Below are positions 1 through 7,488 of a stretch of DNA of 64,000 nt, in pieces (position 1 is the first letter of the stretch; the number at the start of each line of letters is the position of its first letter). The translations under genes were made by a program, and so were the position numbers. Location: the NCBI RefSeq assembly GCF_004345365.1, contig NZ_SLVF01000022.1, positions 1-64,000 of the forward strand, read 5' to 3'. The notes under the pieces are model-generated. The model had not been told where the DNA came from and did not search any database. It was given only the letters and a program-made list of their open reading frames with translations. Source of the stretch: Kribbella sp. VKM Ac-2568 (GTDB lineage Bacteria; Actinomycetota; Actinomycetes; Propionibacteriales; Kribbellaceae).

Positions 1-105
1 ACGATGTGCCTGCTGGCGATCCCGATGTGTCTGCTGTTCTTCGCCGCCGAGGTGATCGCCAAGATCAACGACAAGCGCAAGGCCCGCAAGGCCGAGGAGG
101 TCTGA
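1..105 (+). CDS. tatC: Sec-independent translocase TatC, C-terminal end (partial)
   Basis: The frame is open from the left edge and ends at TGA 103-105. The 34 visible residues are a hydrophobic helix (LLAIPMCLLFFAAEVIA) followed by a basic cytoplasmic tail rich in Lys/Arg. This matches the last membrane helix and tail of TatC, the receptor subunit of the twin-arginine translocase. The next gene is tatB, 2 nt downstream, which supports the call. Only the C terminus is visible, so the identification rests on this short segment and on context. Confidence 0.65.
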   Translation, partial: TMCLLAIPMCLLFFAAEVIAKINDKRKARKAEEV

Positions 106-107
106 CC

Positions 108-425
108 GTGTTCGACATCGGGATCCCTGAACTGCTGGTGATGGGCCTGGTCGCGGTGCTTGCCTTCGGCCCCGATCGGCTGCCCGAGTTCGCCCGTACT
201 GCGGCGCGGCTGCTGAACCAGGTGCGCACCATGGTCGGCAACGCTCAACGGGACCTGCGCGAGGAACTCGGCCCGGAATTCGCCGACCTGGACGTCCGGC
301 AGCTCGACCCGCGCAGCTTCGTCCGCAAACACCTCCTCGATGGGCTTGATGACGAGCCCGTCGAGGGCGAAGTACGGGCGAAGCCTCCAGCCGCGCCAGT
401 GCCCTACGACCCCGAGGCCACGTAG
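108..425 (+). CDS. tatB: Sec-independent translocase TatB
   Basis: A 105-residue protein with one N-terminal membrane helix (GIPELLVMGLVAVLAF), the hinge FGPDRLPEFAR typical of TatA/TatB, an amphipathic helix and then the actinobacterial TatB signature ELGPEFADLDV...DPRSFVRKHLLD. TatB works with TatC in recognising twin-arginine signal peptides of folded exported proteins. The GTG at 108 is chosen because it lies 2 nt after the tatC stop and starts the conserved region; the longer in-frame extension upstream is tatC sequence in another frame. In many actinobacteria tatB is instead beside sigE/htrA genes, so a tatC-tatB order is less common. At least one Tat substrate (the multicopper oxidase at 10331) is encoded nearby. 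Confidence 0.85.
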   Translation: MFDIGIPELLVMGLVAVLAFGPDRLPEFARTAARLLNQVRTMVGNAQRDLREELGPEFADLDVRQLDPRSFVRKHLLDGLDDEPVEGEVRAKPPAAPVPYDPEAT

Positions 426-503
426 ACGCCCGCGGGGACTGACCACCGGCACGGCTTTCGGTCGGTTCACCGGATCACTCGGTCGGTGCGAGGGCCGGTG
501 CGA

Positions 504-695
504 TCACCAAACGAAGGCGCGACGGATAGCCCGGATCCGCCAGGTACGGCGGGGCTGCGACCTCGACGACTGGGCACGAGCCACGCGTCGGACCTCGCGA
601 GCGGTGCGACGCGCCTCGGCGTCACGGATCCGCTCGTCGACCTGCTGCCTGGCGATCTGGGTGGCGAATTTGTGGTCGGTGATCATCGAGAACAT
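504..695 (-). CDS. small basic hypothetical protein
   Basis: Predicted 63-residue, strongly basic protein beginning MFSMITDHKFATQ and continuing with an Arg/Glu-rich helix (RQQVDERIRDAEARR). The start at 695 has a clear ribosome binding site (AAGGAGGAACTC then ATG), which the longer frame upstream lacks. No family is recognised. Small Arg-rich proteins of this kind are common in Streptomyces-like genomes, often as stand-alone genes. Confidence 0.55.
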   Translation of the reverse strand: MFSMITDHKFATQIARQQVDERIRDAEARRTAREVRRVARAQSSRSQPRRTWRIRAIRRAFVW

Positions 696-799
696 GAGTT
701 CCTCCTTCGTGGTCGATGCCGGCATCACGACGCTCGTTCGGTCAGGAAGCAGGCGGCGCGCCGGTCCGGGTCTTGGTCTGCGCCGGGCTGCTCGCTGGA

Positions 800-1054
800 T
801 CAGTGATGAAGCTGCGGCTGTGCCGGATCACTGCAGAGGGCCATCAGTGCGGCCAGTTGGCTCTGCGTGGGCGGTGGGACCTCGCTGAGGTCGCCGGCGT
901 AGTAGCCGTTGTGCGGGTGGATCCGACCGGTCCAGGTCCCCGACTCTTCTTCGATGATCAACGATGCCGCCATGTCGTCCACTTCCATCAGTTCCGGCGG
1001 CTGAGGATGGTCCTCAGCGGTCCTTGTGGTGTTCACGACGCTATGGGCGTGCAC
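800..1054 (-). CDS. small hypothetical protein
   Basis: Open frame of 84 codons on the minus strand, acidic in the middle (SLIIEEESGTWTGRIHPHNG) and ending in LHH. Start uncertain: GTG at 1054 abuts a GGGAGG stretch, and in-frame later starts exist. Amino-acid composition looks protein-like rather than like a shadow, and no opposite gene explains it, but I recognise no family. Its 5' end lies about 60 bp from the operator in front of the histidine kinase that reads the other way. Confidence 0.4.
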   Translation of the reverse strand: MHAHSVVNTTRTAEDHPQPPELMEVDDMAASLIIEEESGTWTGRIHPHNGYYAGDLSEVPPPTQSQLAALMALCSDPAQPQLHH

Positions 1055-1111
1055 CTCCCGAGCGCGTCGTCGGAAGGCCGTGTTCGCGCCGGCACCAAGC
1101 GATGAGTGGCT

Positions 1112-1129
1112 GTCCTACCTTGGTAGGAC
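1112..1129. promoter_or_regulatory. palindromic operator upstream of the histidine kinase
   Basis: GTCCTACCTTGGTAGGAC: perfect 8-bp arms around a 2-bp centre. It ends 22 bp before the -10 box at 1152, i.e. it lies immediately upstream of the expected -35 region, a classic position for a response-regulator activator. A nearly identical palindrome occurs at 3047-3064 before the exporter genes, so the likely binder is the NarL-type response regulator encoded at 2330. Confidence 0.7.
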
Positions 1130-1151
1130 GCAAGCAGCGATCGTGTTGCCG

Positions 1152-1163
1152 TACGTTGATCAG
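1152..1163 (+). promoter_or_regulatory. leaderless promoter -10 box of the kinase gene
   Basis: TACGTT at 1152-1157 followed by 6 nt and the GTG start at 1164. This spacing puts the transcription start at the G of the start codon, i.e. a leaderless mRNA, and supports the chosen start. Confidence 0.55.
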
Positions 1164-2333
1164 GTGAGCCGAGCGCGGCTGTTCTTCTCGAAGTACGGTC
1201 TCGACCTCCTGATTGTGATCGCGGCGGTCGAGAGCGCGATCAGTACGGCGTTGCGCGACGACCCGGGCCATCCGACGGGCCCGATGCTGTGGTTCGAAGT
1301 GCTCGCGGTCGCCGCCGTCGTTCTCACCCTGCTCGGGCGACGCCGCTTCCCCTTCGCCGCACCGGCGGTCACCTGGCTGTTCAGTGCGGCGCTTTCCTTC
1401 GTGGACGGCCTGCTCATCGTCGACAAGGCCGGGCTCTTCCTCGCCGGGATGGGGGCTGCCCTGCTGCTCGGCAACCTGCGCCGCGACACGGAGGCACGGG
1501 TCGGCCTGGCGATCGTGCTCGGCGGCGCGGCGATCGTCATCTACAACGAGCCGGATCACACGAGAGGCGACCTCATCTTCACGCCGGTGCTGTTCGCGAT
1601 CGGCTGGCTCGTCGGCTTCGCGCTACGGGAGCGAACCGAGCAGACCGAGGCCGCCGAGGAGCGCGCGACTCGGGCCGAGAGAGAGCGGGAGGCTGCGGCT
1701 CGCGTCGCGGTGGCCGAGGAGCGCGGACGGATCGCGCGAGAGCTCCATGACGTCGTCGCACACGCCGTCAGCGTGATGGTCCTCCAGGTGGGGGCTGTGC
1801 GACACCGGATGCCCGAGGCAGATACGGAGGATCGGCAGACCCTCGAGCACGTCGAGCAGGCCGGACGCACGGCACTCGCGGAGATGCGCCGCCTTCTCAA
1901 CGCGATGCGACATGACGGCGACGAGCTCGAGCTTCTGCCGCACCCGGGACTCGACAACCTCGAATCACTCGTGGACGACGTACGAGCCGCGGGGCTGCCC
2001 GTGCGGCTCCAGGTCCGCGGTGAGCCGATCGCGCTGCCGCCAGGCCTCGACCTCTCCGCCTACCGCATCCTGCAAGAGGGGCTCACCAACGCACTCAAGC
2101 ACGCCCGTGCGAGCCAGGCTGAGGTCGATGTGCGCTACTCCGCGACGGAGCTTCGACTCGAAGTACGTGACGACGGTCCCGGCGGCCCTTCCACCGATGC
2201 TGGTCTCGGCCACGGACTGGTCGGCATCCGCGAGCGCGTCAGGATCTACGGTGGGGACATGACTGCGGGCGCCTCCCATGCCGGCGGCTTCGTGCTCCGC
2301 GCGCGGCTTCCATTGGACGGCAGTGCCAGATGA
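1164..2333 (+). CDS. sensor histidine kinase (NarL/DesK-type, HisKA_3)
   Basis: 389 residues. N-terminal half carries several hydrophobic segments (about residues 10-160) forming the membrane sensor, then a short charged coiled region rich in Glu/Arg, then the HisKA_3 dimerisation box ERGRIARELHDVVAHAVS with the phospho-acceptor His, and a HATPase domain with N box EGLTNALKHA and G boxes DDGPGG and GLGHGLVGIRERV. It autophosphorylates and passes phosphate to the response regulator whose gene overlaps its end by 4 nt (ATGA). The GTG start at 1164 is preferred over upstream in-frame starts because of the leaderless -10 spacing. The signal is unknown; linkage to an ABC exporter suggests envelope or antibiotic stress. 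Confidence 0.9.
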   Translation: MSRARLFFSKYGLDLLIVIAAVESAISTALRDDPGHPTGPMLWFEVLAVAAVVLTLLGRRRFPFAAPAVTWLFSAALSFVDGLLIVDKAGLFLAGMGAALLLGNLRRDTEARVGLAIVLGGAAIVIYNEPDHTRGDLIFTPVLFAIGWLVGFALRERTEQTEAAEERATRAEREREAAARVAVAEERGRIARELHDVVAHAVSVMVLQVGAVRHRMPEADTEDRQTLEHVEQAGRTALAEMRRLLNAMRHDGDELELLPHPGLDNLESLVDDVRAAGLPVRLQVRGEPIALPPGLDLSAYRILQEGLTNALKHARASQAEVDVRYSATELRLEVRDDGPGGPSTDAGLGHGLVGIRERVRIYGGDMTAGASHAGGFVLRARLPLDGSAR

Positions 2334-3016
2334 CCATCCGTGTCCTCGTGGTGGACGACCAATCGATGGTGCGGGCGGGGTTCCGGCTGCTGCTCGCCGA
2401 CGAACCCGACCTGGAGGTCGTGGCGGAAGGGAGCAACGGTCTCGAGGCAGTGGCCCAGGCAGCCCGCTTCCACCCGAACGTCATTCTGATGGACATCCGG
2501 ATGCCGGAGCTCGACGGGCTCGAGGCGACCCGACGGATCCTGGCGGCCGATGCGTCCGCGCGGATCCTGATCCTCACCACCTTCGATCTCGACGACTACG
2601 TCTACCAGGCGCTGCGAGCCGGCGCGAGCGGCTTCGTCCTCAAGGACGATCCTCCCGAGCAGCTGATCGCCGCAGTGCGAACCGTTGCGGGCGGAGATGC
2701 CCTCCTTTCGCCGGCCATCACCAAACGGGTGATCCAGCACTTCACCCGCCTGCACCGAGAGGCTCCGCCGAGGGCGGTGGACACCTTGACCACCCGCGAG
2801 ATGGACGTGTTCCGCCTGATCACTCGGGGTCTGTCCAACGCCGAGATCGGGCAGGAGCTCTTCATCAGCGACACGACGGTAAAGACGCACGTCACCCGCC
2901 TGCTGCAGAAGCTCGACCTGCGCGACCGCGCACAGGCGATCGTCCTCGCCTACCAGACCGGCCTCTTCGACGCGTCCGAGACGCGGCCCCAGGAGCGACC
3001 CGACAGCTCACGCTGA
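2330..3016 (+). CDS. response regulator, NarL/FixJ family
   Basis: 228 residues: receiver domain (about 3-118) with acidic pocket VDDQ and phospho-acceptor Asp55 in ILMDIRMPELDG, and a C-terminal LuxR HTH (about 155-215; LTTREMDVFRLITRGLSNAEIG). Overlaps the kinase gene by 4 nt, so the two are translationally coupled. The near-identical palindromes upstream of the kinase and upstream of the ABC exporter are its probable binding sites, implying autoregulation and control of the exporter (inference). Confidence 0.92.
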   Translation: MTIRVLVVDDQSMVRAGFRLLLADEPDLEVVAEGSNGLEAVAQAARFHPNVILMDIRMPELDGLEATRRILAADASARILILTTFDLDDYVYQALRAGASGFVLKDDPPEQLIAAVRTVAGGDALLSPAITKRVIQHFTRLHREAPPRAVDTLTTREMDVFRLITRGLSNAEIGQELFISDTTVKTHVTRLLQKLDLRDRAQAIVLAYQTGLFDASETRPQERPDSSR

Positions 3017-3046
3017 CTCTGCTCTCTCGGGTCCACAGGCGCGTCG

Positions 3047-3064
3047 GTCCTACTTGAGTAGGAC
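3047..3064. promoter_or_regulatory. palindromic operator upstream of the ABC exporter
   Basis: GTCCTACTTGAGTAGGAC: perfect 8-bp arms (GTCCTACT/AGTAGGAC), 15 of 18 positions identical to the site at 1112-1129. It lies 67 bp upstream of the -10 box at 3132, so it is further from the promoter than the first site. Confidence 0.65.
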
Positions 3065-3131
3065 TCACAACTCATCGGCTGGTCGGACTCGAGCGCGACC
3101 TCGTGACGACGCGCTGCCGCCGCCGCGTTCC

Positions 3132-3143
3132 TAGCGTTGAAGC
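3132..3143 (+). promoter_or_regulatory. leaderless promoter -10 box of the exporter unit
   Basis: TAGCGT at 3132-3137, then 6 nt, then ATG at 3144. The same TANNNT-N6-start arrangement as at several other genes in this window; it marks 3144 as probable transcription and translation start of a short leader reading frame. Confidence 0.45.
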
Positions 3144-3221
3144 ATGCAATCAACCACGCCAAGGAGCAACGCCATGAACCAGCAGGAACGGGTATGGACA
3201 CGAGGGGACGCTCGGCCATGA
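3144..3221 (+). CDS. putative 25-residue leader peptide coupled to the ABC ATPase
   Basis: A 25-codon frame begins at ATG 3144 directly after a leaderless -10 box, contains a second in-frame ATG at 3174 preceded by AAGGAG (peptide from there: MNQQERVWTRGDARP), and ends at TGA 3219-3221, which overlaps the ATPase ATG at 3218 as ATGA. Ribosomes finishing this frame would be placed on the ATPase start. No homologue is recognised; it may be a regulatory uORF, or simply a short frame that arises by chance. Too short for ordinary gene calling. Confidence 0.4.
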   Translation: MQSTTPRSNAMNQQERVWTRGDARP

Positions 3222-4114
3222 TCACCATCGACTCGCTGTCCAAGAAGTACGGCGCCGGCATCGTCGTCGACGACATCAGTTTCGTTGCGCCAGCGGGCCG
3301 GGTCACCGGCTTCCTGGGTCCGAACGGCGCCGGCAAGTCCACCTCGATGCGCATGATGGTCGGCCTCACCTCACCCACCTCGGGAAGTGCCACCATCTCC
3401 GGTCGCAGGTTCGCGGACCTTCCCAACCCAGGACGTGAGGTCGGCGTGATGCTTGACGCTTCCGCCCAGCATGCCGGCCGCACCGGCCGCGAGATCCTCA
3501 CCATCGCCCAGCGGATGATGGGGCTACCCGGCCGTCGGGTCGCCGAGCTGCTCGAGCTGGTCAGCCTCACCGAAACCGAGGCGAACCGTCGGGTCGGAAA
3601 CTACTCGCTCGGGATGCGCCAGCGACTCGGCATCGCCACCGCCCTGATCGGCGACCCGGCCGTGCTCATCCTCGACGAACCGGCCAACGGGCTCGACCCG
3701 GCCGGCATCCGCTGGATGAGGGACCTGCTCCGCGACTACGCGGACCAGGGAGGAACCGTCCTGCTGTCCTCGCACCTGCTGCACGAGATCGAGGTCATCG
3801 CCGATGACATCGTGATGATCGGCAAGGGCAGGATCGTCTGCCAGGGCTCCAAGACGCAGCTCCTGCAGTCGGCGGGCACCGTCGCCCGTGCCGCAGACCT
3901 GTACGCCCTCAAGCGGGCACTCGACACGTCCGGTCTCCACACCACCGTCGCGGATGACGGGGCTCTGCGCGCCGACGCGGACCCGACGCGAGTCGGACGA
4001 GTGGCGCAGGAGGCGGGCGTGGCTCTCATCGAACTGCGCACCGCCGACGGCGGACTGGAGGAGATGTTCCTCCAGCTCACCGCCGACACCCAACGAGAAA
4101 GGAAAGCCGCATGA
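3218..4114 (+). CDS. ABC transporter ATP-binding protein (exporter type)
   Basis: 298 residues. Walker A GPNGAGKS (about 38-45), signature YSLGMRQRLG, Walker B VLILDEPANGLD, switch His in SSHLLHEIE, and a C-terminal extension of about 90 residues typical of the CcmA/BcrA-like drug or peptide exporters. It energises the permease encoded by the overlapping next gene (ATGA overlap at 4111). Start 3218 begins the conserved fold (MITIDSLSKKYG); an alternative in-frame ATG at 3194 would add 8 residues. Probably controlled by the upstream two-component system; substrate unknown. Confidence 0.88.
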   Translation: MITIDSLSKKYGAGIVVDDISFVAPAGRVTGFLGPNGAGKSTSMRMMVGLTSPTSGSATISGRRFADLPNPGREVGVMLDASAQHAGRTGREILTIAQRMMGLPGRRVAELLELVSLTETEANRRVGNYSLGMRQRLGIATALIGDPAVLILDEPANGLDPAGIRWMRDLLRDYADQGGTVLLSSHLLHEIEVIADDIVMIGKGRIVCQGSKTQLLQSAGTVARAADLYALKRALDTSGLHTTVADDGALRADADPTRVGRVAQEAGVALIELRTADGGLEEMFLQLTADTQRERKAA

Positions 4115-4908
4115 CCGCCACCGTCGTCGACCCCGTCCGTGAGCAGCGTGCCGACGTCTACCCGGTGCCCCTGTCGCGAGTCATCAACGTCGAGCTGCGC
4201 AAGATGTTCGACACCCGTTCCGGCTTCTGGCTGATGGCGAGCATCGTCATCACCGCCGTCCTGACCACGATCGGGACGATCGCATTCGCCCCCGACGCGG
4301 ACCTCACCTACTACACCTTCGCCAAGGCGATCGGATTCCCGATGACGGTCGTGCTGCCCATCATCGCGATCTTGTCGATCACCGGCGAGTGGAGCCAGCG
4401 CAGCGGTCTGACGACGTTCACGCTGGTCCCGCACCGGAACCGGGTCATCGCGGCCAAGGCAGTCTCGTCGGTCGCCGTGGCCATCGCCTCGATGCTGTTC
4501 GCCTTCGTGATCGGAGCGATCGGCAACCTGGTGGGAACCGCGATCACCGGGACGGAGACGGTGTGGGACGTGTCGCTCGCCGAGGGCGTGAACATCGTGC
4601 TGGGCAGTCTGCTCTGCCTGCTGACCGGCACCATGCTGGGCATGTTGATCCGTAGCTCCGCGGGGGCACTGGTGGCGTACTTCGTCTACTCGCTCCTGCT
4701 GCCGACCGTCGCCGGCATCCTGGCCGCCAGCCAGGGGTGGTTCCGGGACCTGCAGCCATGGGTGGACCTCAACTACGCCCAGGCCGCCCTGTTCGAGGGC
4801 ACCCTAACCGCTGAGCAGTGGGCCAACGTCGCGGTCACAGCGTCAGCGTGGCTCCTCCTGCCCGCCCTCCTCGGACTCCGGATGGTCATGAAGTCAGAAG
4901 TCAAGTGA
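4111..4908 (+). CDS. ABC-2 type permease
   Basis: 265 residues with about six hydrophobic segments (about 40-60, 70-95, 120-145, 160-185, 190-215, 235-255) after a soluble N-terminal stretch, as in ABC-2 exporters partnering BcrA-like ATPases. Start ATG overlaps the ATPase stop by 4 nt, indicating co-translation. Followed 44 bp later by a strong terminator hairpin, so it closes the operon. Confidence 0.85.
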   Translation: MTATVVDPVREQRADVYPVPLSRVINVELRKMFDTRSGFWLMASIVITAVLTTIGTIAFAPDADLTYYTFAKAIGFPMTVVLPIIAILSITGEWSQRSGLTTFTLVPHRNRVIAAKAVSSVAVAIASMLFAFVIGAIGNLVGTAITGTETVWDVSLAEGVNIVLGSLLCLLTGTMLGMLIRSSAGALVAYFVYSLLLPTVAGILAASQGWFRDLQPWVDLNYAQAALFEGTLTAEQWANVAVTASAWLLLPALLGLRMVMKSEVK

Positions 4909-4951
4909 CCCCCGGGCTGTTCCTACAACGGCCCCGTCAGTGCCACCGCCT

Positions 4952-4989
4952 CAGAGGCCCTGTTGCTCGACCGAGCGACAGGGCCTCTG
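4952..4989 (+). terminator. Rho-independent-type hairpin after the exporter operon
   Basis: Perfect 12-bp stem CAGAGGCCCTGT / ACAGGGCCTCTG around a 14-nt loop that itself can pair GCTC with GAGC. No T-run follows, as is usual for actinobacterial terminators. Confidence 0.8.
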
Positions 4990-5167
4990 GCCTGCTGAGC
5001 CGTCGGCGGGCCGTTCGGTACCTGCCAGCCGGTACTGCGAGTTCCGGCTCTCGTGACGTGAGGAAGGCCGCTGGCGGGGGCGATTGCCGGTCGGTTCGCA
5101 GGCAGTCTGAAGAGATCCGAAGCCACGTCGTCCCTGGACGTGGGTGAAGCGTCAGGAGGCGGACGGT

Positions 5168-5365
5168 ATGGAGCGCGCAGATTGGCTGGACGGTGCTTTC
5201 ACCTCGACCGAGGCCCGGTTCCTGATGGTCACGGCGATCACGCACCACCAGATCAGCTCGCCGAACTGGGGTGAGCATGAGGTCCTGAAGCTGCACGCCG
5301 AGCTCGCGGAGATCGAGCTTGGCGCCCTGCGGCTGGTCGCCGCGTCCCCGATGAGCGCCGAGTGA
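5168..5365 (+). CDS. small hypothetical protein
   Basis: 65 residues starting MERADWLDGAFTSTEARF and ending in SPMSAE; mildly acidic, probably helical, no membrane segment. The ATG at 5168 follows AGGAGG by 8 nt, a strong site, whereas the in-frame GTG at 5144 has none. No family recognised. It lies 28 bp upstream of the DUF1275 gene and may be cotranscribed with it. Confidence 0.55.
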   Translation: MERADWLDGAFTSTEARFLMVTAITHHQISSPNWGEHEVLKLHAELAEIELGALRLVAASPMSAE

Positions 5366-5393
5366 CGGCACACCCTGGCCGGCAGGTGGCCTG

Positions 5394-6128
5394 ATGTCTG
5401 CCATCCTGCGTGAGGCTTGGCGTACCGCGGTACCGGACCTGGACGACCGGCACGGGCCACTGCCGCCTCTGATGCTGCTGCTGACGGTGGTCACCGGCCT
5501 GATCGACGCCTTCAGCTACTTGGTTCTCGGCCATGTCTTCGTCGCCAACATGACCGGCAACGTGGTGTTCGCCGGCTTCGCGATCGCGGGAGCCGGCGGA
5601 TTCGCGCTCGCCCCGAATGTGGTGGCGCTGGTCGCGTTCGCCGCGGGCGCCTTCGTCGGTGCCCGGGTGATCCGCACCGTCTGGTCGCACCGCGCCCGCG
5701 TCCTCTTCCTGGCTCTTGCTCTGCAGGTCCTCCTGGTCGCCGGCGCGTTCCTGACCGCCGAAGTGTCCGGATCTCCGGTGGAGGCGGGAACCCGCTACGC
5801 GCTGCTCAGCCTGCTCGGGCTGGGTATGGGCGTACAGAACGCCGCAGCCCGAGCACTGGCGGTGCCCGACCTCACCACGACTGTGCTGACCCTCACCATC
5901 ACCGGTACTGCGGCCGACAGCCGGCTGGCAGGCGGTGCCGGGTCGAGAGCCGGGCGGCGTCTGCTGTCGATCGCGGCCATGTTCCTGGGCGGCCTCATCG
6001 GCGCGCTGCTCGTCCTGAACGCCCGGGTGTCGCTGCCCCTCCTCCTCGCCGCAGTACTGCTCGCCGCTGCCTGCGGGATCGCCTGGCGGCTCACGCGATC
6101 CAGCGCCCCGTGGACCCGCCCTTTGTGA
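5394..6128 (+). CDS. DUF1275 / YoaK-family membrane protein
   Basis: 244 residues, about six membrane helices. The motif around residues 37-65 (GLIDAFSYLVLGHVFVANMTGNVV) is the hallmark of the DUF1275 (YoaK) family of bacterial inner-membrane proteins, whose function is not established. Weak GGTGG-type ribosome site before ATG 5394. Possible hairpin just after the stop separates it from the convergent acetyltransferase gene. Confidence 0.85.
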   Translation: MSAILREAWRTAVPDLDDRHGPLPPLMLLLTVVTGLIDAFSYLVLGHVFVANMTGNVVFAGFAIAGAGGFALAPNVVALVAFAAGAFVGARVIRTVWSHRARVLFLALALQVLLVAGAFLTAEVSGSPVEAGTRYALLSLLGLGMGVQNAAARALAVPDLTTTVLTLTITGTAADSRLAGGAGSRAGRRLLSIAAMFLGGLIGALLVLNARVSLPLLLAAVLLAAACGIAWRLTRSSAPWTRPL

Positions 6129-6131
6129 GAT

Positions 6132-6151
6132 CCGCCCCGACGGCCGGGCGG
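6132..6151. terminator. possible bidirectional terminator
   Basis: CCGCCC/GGGCGG arms around 8 nt, between the stop at 6128 and the convergent stop at 6167. Short stem, so only a candidate. Confidence 0.35.
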
Positions 6152-6166
6152 GGTGGCCGAACTGGG

Positions 6167-6751
6167 TCAGGTCGTTGCCTGGCCCCACTCACGGGCCAAG
6201 AGGCCGTAGACGACGAGGTCACGTCGTTCGTCGGGAAAGGCGGCTGCTTCGCGCAGAATGCCCTCCTGAGTGAACCCCAACCGCTCAGCCACGCTCCGAC
6301 TACGGGTGTTGTCGACAGTGGCCCGCAACCCGACGCGCAGCAGCCCGAGCGTCCCGAACGCGTGATCAAGCAAGGCCGTGACGGTCCGGGTGACCAGTCC
6401 ACGTCCGACGAAGCCGGCGTCGAGCCAATAACCCACCTCGGCCGACCGGGCCCGGAGGTCGATCTCCAACTGGGCCCAACCGACCAGGCGCCAGCGGTCC
6501 TCCGACTTCACCGCGATGGACAGCGGCAGCAACTCTCCCTCCAGCCACGCCTGACCGGCCTCTTGCAGGTTCGCCCGAGTCACCTCCAGCACCGGCGGTT
6601 CCTGGAACGCGTCCGCGAACCATTGTGCGAGGTGTTCGTAGTTGGCCTCCACCAACGCGAAATGGGCCTCCGCGATGGCGGCTGTCCGAAGGATCAGGGC
6701 GGCATCGTCGCCCAACGACCAGGTGAACCGCGCGTCGACATCGGTAGACAT
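6167..6751 (-). CDS. GNAT-family N-acetyltransferase (RimJ/RimL-like)
   Basis: 194 residues. Contains the acetyl-CoA binding region with the RimJ-type pattern: EVGYWLDAGFVGRGLVTRTVTALLDHAF (about 125-152), then LGLLRVGLRATVDNTRSRSVAERLGFTQEGILRE. This subfamily acetylates N termini of ribosomal proteins or small amines; the substrate here is unknown. Start ATG 6751 follows a GGGGGCGGAT stretch. Monocistronic, convergent with the DUF1275 gene. Confidence 0.85.
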   Translation of the reverse strand: MSTDVDARFTWSLGDDAALILRTAAIAEAHFALVEANYEHLAQWFADAFQEPPVLEVTRANLQEAGQAWLEGELLPLSIAVKSEDRWRLVGWAQLEIDLRARSAEVGYWLDAGFVGRGLVTRTVTALLDHAFGTLGLLRVGLRATVDNTRSRSVAERLGFTQEGILREAAAFPDERRDLVVYGLLAREWGQATT

Positions 6752-6926
6752 ATCCGCCCCCAGCCAGTTGCCGTGAACGAACGAACCCTAATGACAGTTC
6801 ATCCCGAGGCCAACCCCGTCGCGAACTTCGTCCCTCGAAGCAGTGGATTTGTGGGGGAGGGCAGTTCGGTCAGACTCGCTGGAGGCCGGATCGCAGTGAC
6901 CGACGGGGCTTCGGGAGGATGAGCAC

Positions 6927-7448
6927 ATGGACGAGGACGAGGACTTCCTGGCTGAGCAGGCGCATCTCATGGAAACCGATGCCGAACGCATCCGGCAGGA
7001 AGTCGAAGACGCCGCCTCCGACCCGGCGGCCCAGATGGAATGGATCCGTCAGTCCAACCTGATCTACGGCGGACTGGCGGCCGCCGGCCTGGTGGTGGTG
7101 CAGCCGTTCCTGACCGAGACCTCGCTCGACCCGTCGGCGATGGTGTGCGTCATCGCGTTCGCCGTCTCGATACCGTTGCTCGCCGCGCTCCTGGTGTTGA
7201 ATCGGCAGGAGGAGTTTCGGCATCGGGCGAGCAAGTCACCGTTCGTCGGCGTGGCCAAGGTGGTCGCACAAGGCTCGGCGTTCGTCGGCATCACGGCGGC
7301 TTTCTGGCACATCTCCATGATTGCGGGGATCGTGTTCCTGGCCGTGGGATTCGTCGCGGTGGGAGTGCACTCCTCGGGATATGTACGACTGGAGTACGAC
7401 TCGAAGTTCCGCTCGAGATTCCTTCCCCGCAAGGCACCCGAGGCGTAG
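6927..7448 (+). CDS. four-helix membrane protein of unknown function
   Basis: 173 residues. Highly acidic N terminus (MDEDEDFLAEQAHLMETDAE), a soluble region to about 40, then four hydrophobic helices (about 47-65, 72-92, 108-128, 133-153) and a basic tail. ATG 6927 has a good site (GGGAGG, 8 nt away). I recognise no family. Divergent from the GNAT gene and convergent with the regulator at 7489. Confidence 0.65.
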   Translation: MDEDEDFLAEQAHLMETDAERIRQEVEDAASDPAAQMEWIRQSNLIYGGLAAAGLVVVQPFLTETSLDPSAMVCVIAFAVSIPLLAALLVLNRQEEFRHRASKSPFVGVAKVVAQGSAFVGITAAFWHISMIAGIVFLAVGFVAVGVHSSGYVRLEYDSKFRSRFLPRKAPEA

Positions 7449-7488
7449 CCGACGCGATTCGGCACCCCGGTGCCGTTGTGGGTGGCGG

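Noticed and set aside
5417..6922. Long plus-strand frame of about 500 codons
   Set aside because: It overlaps DUF1275 in another frame and the GNAT gene in antisense; composition is Arg/Pro-rich as expected of a shadow.
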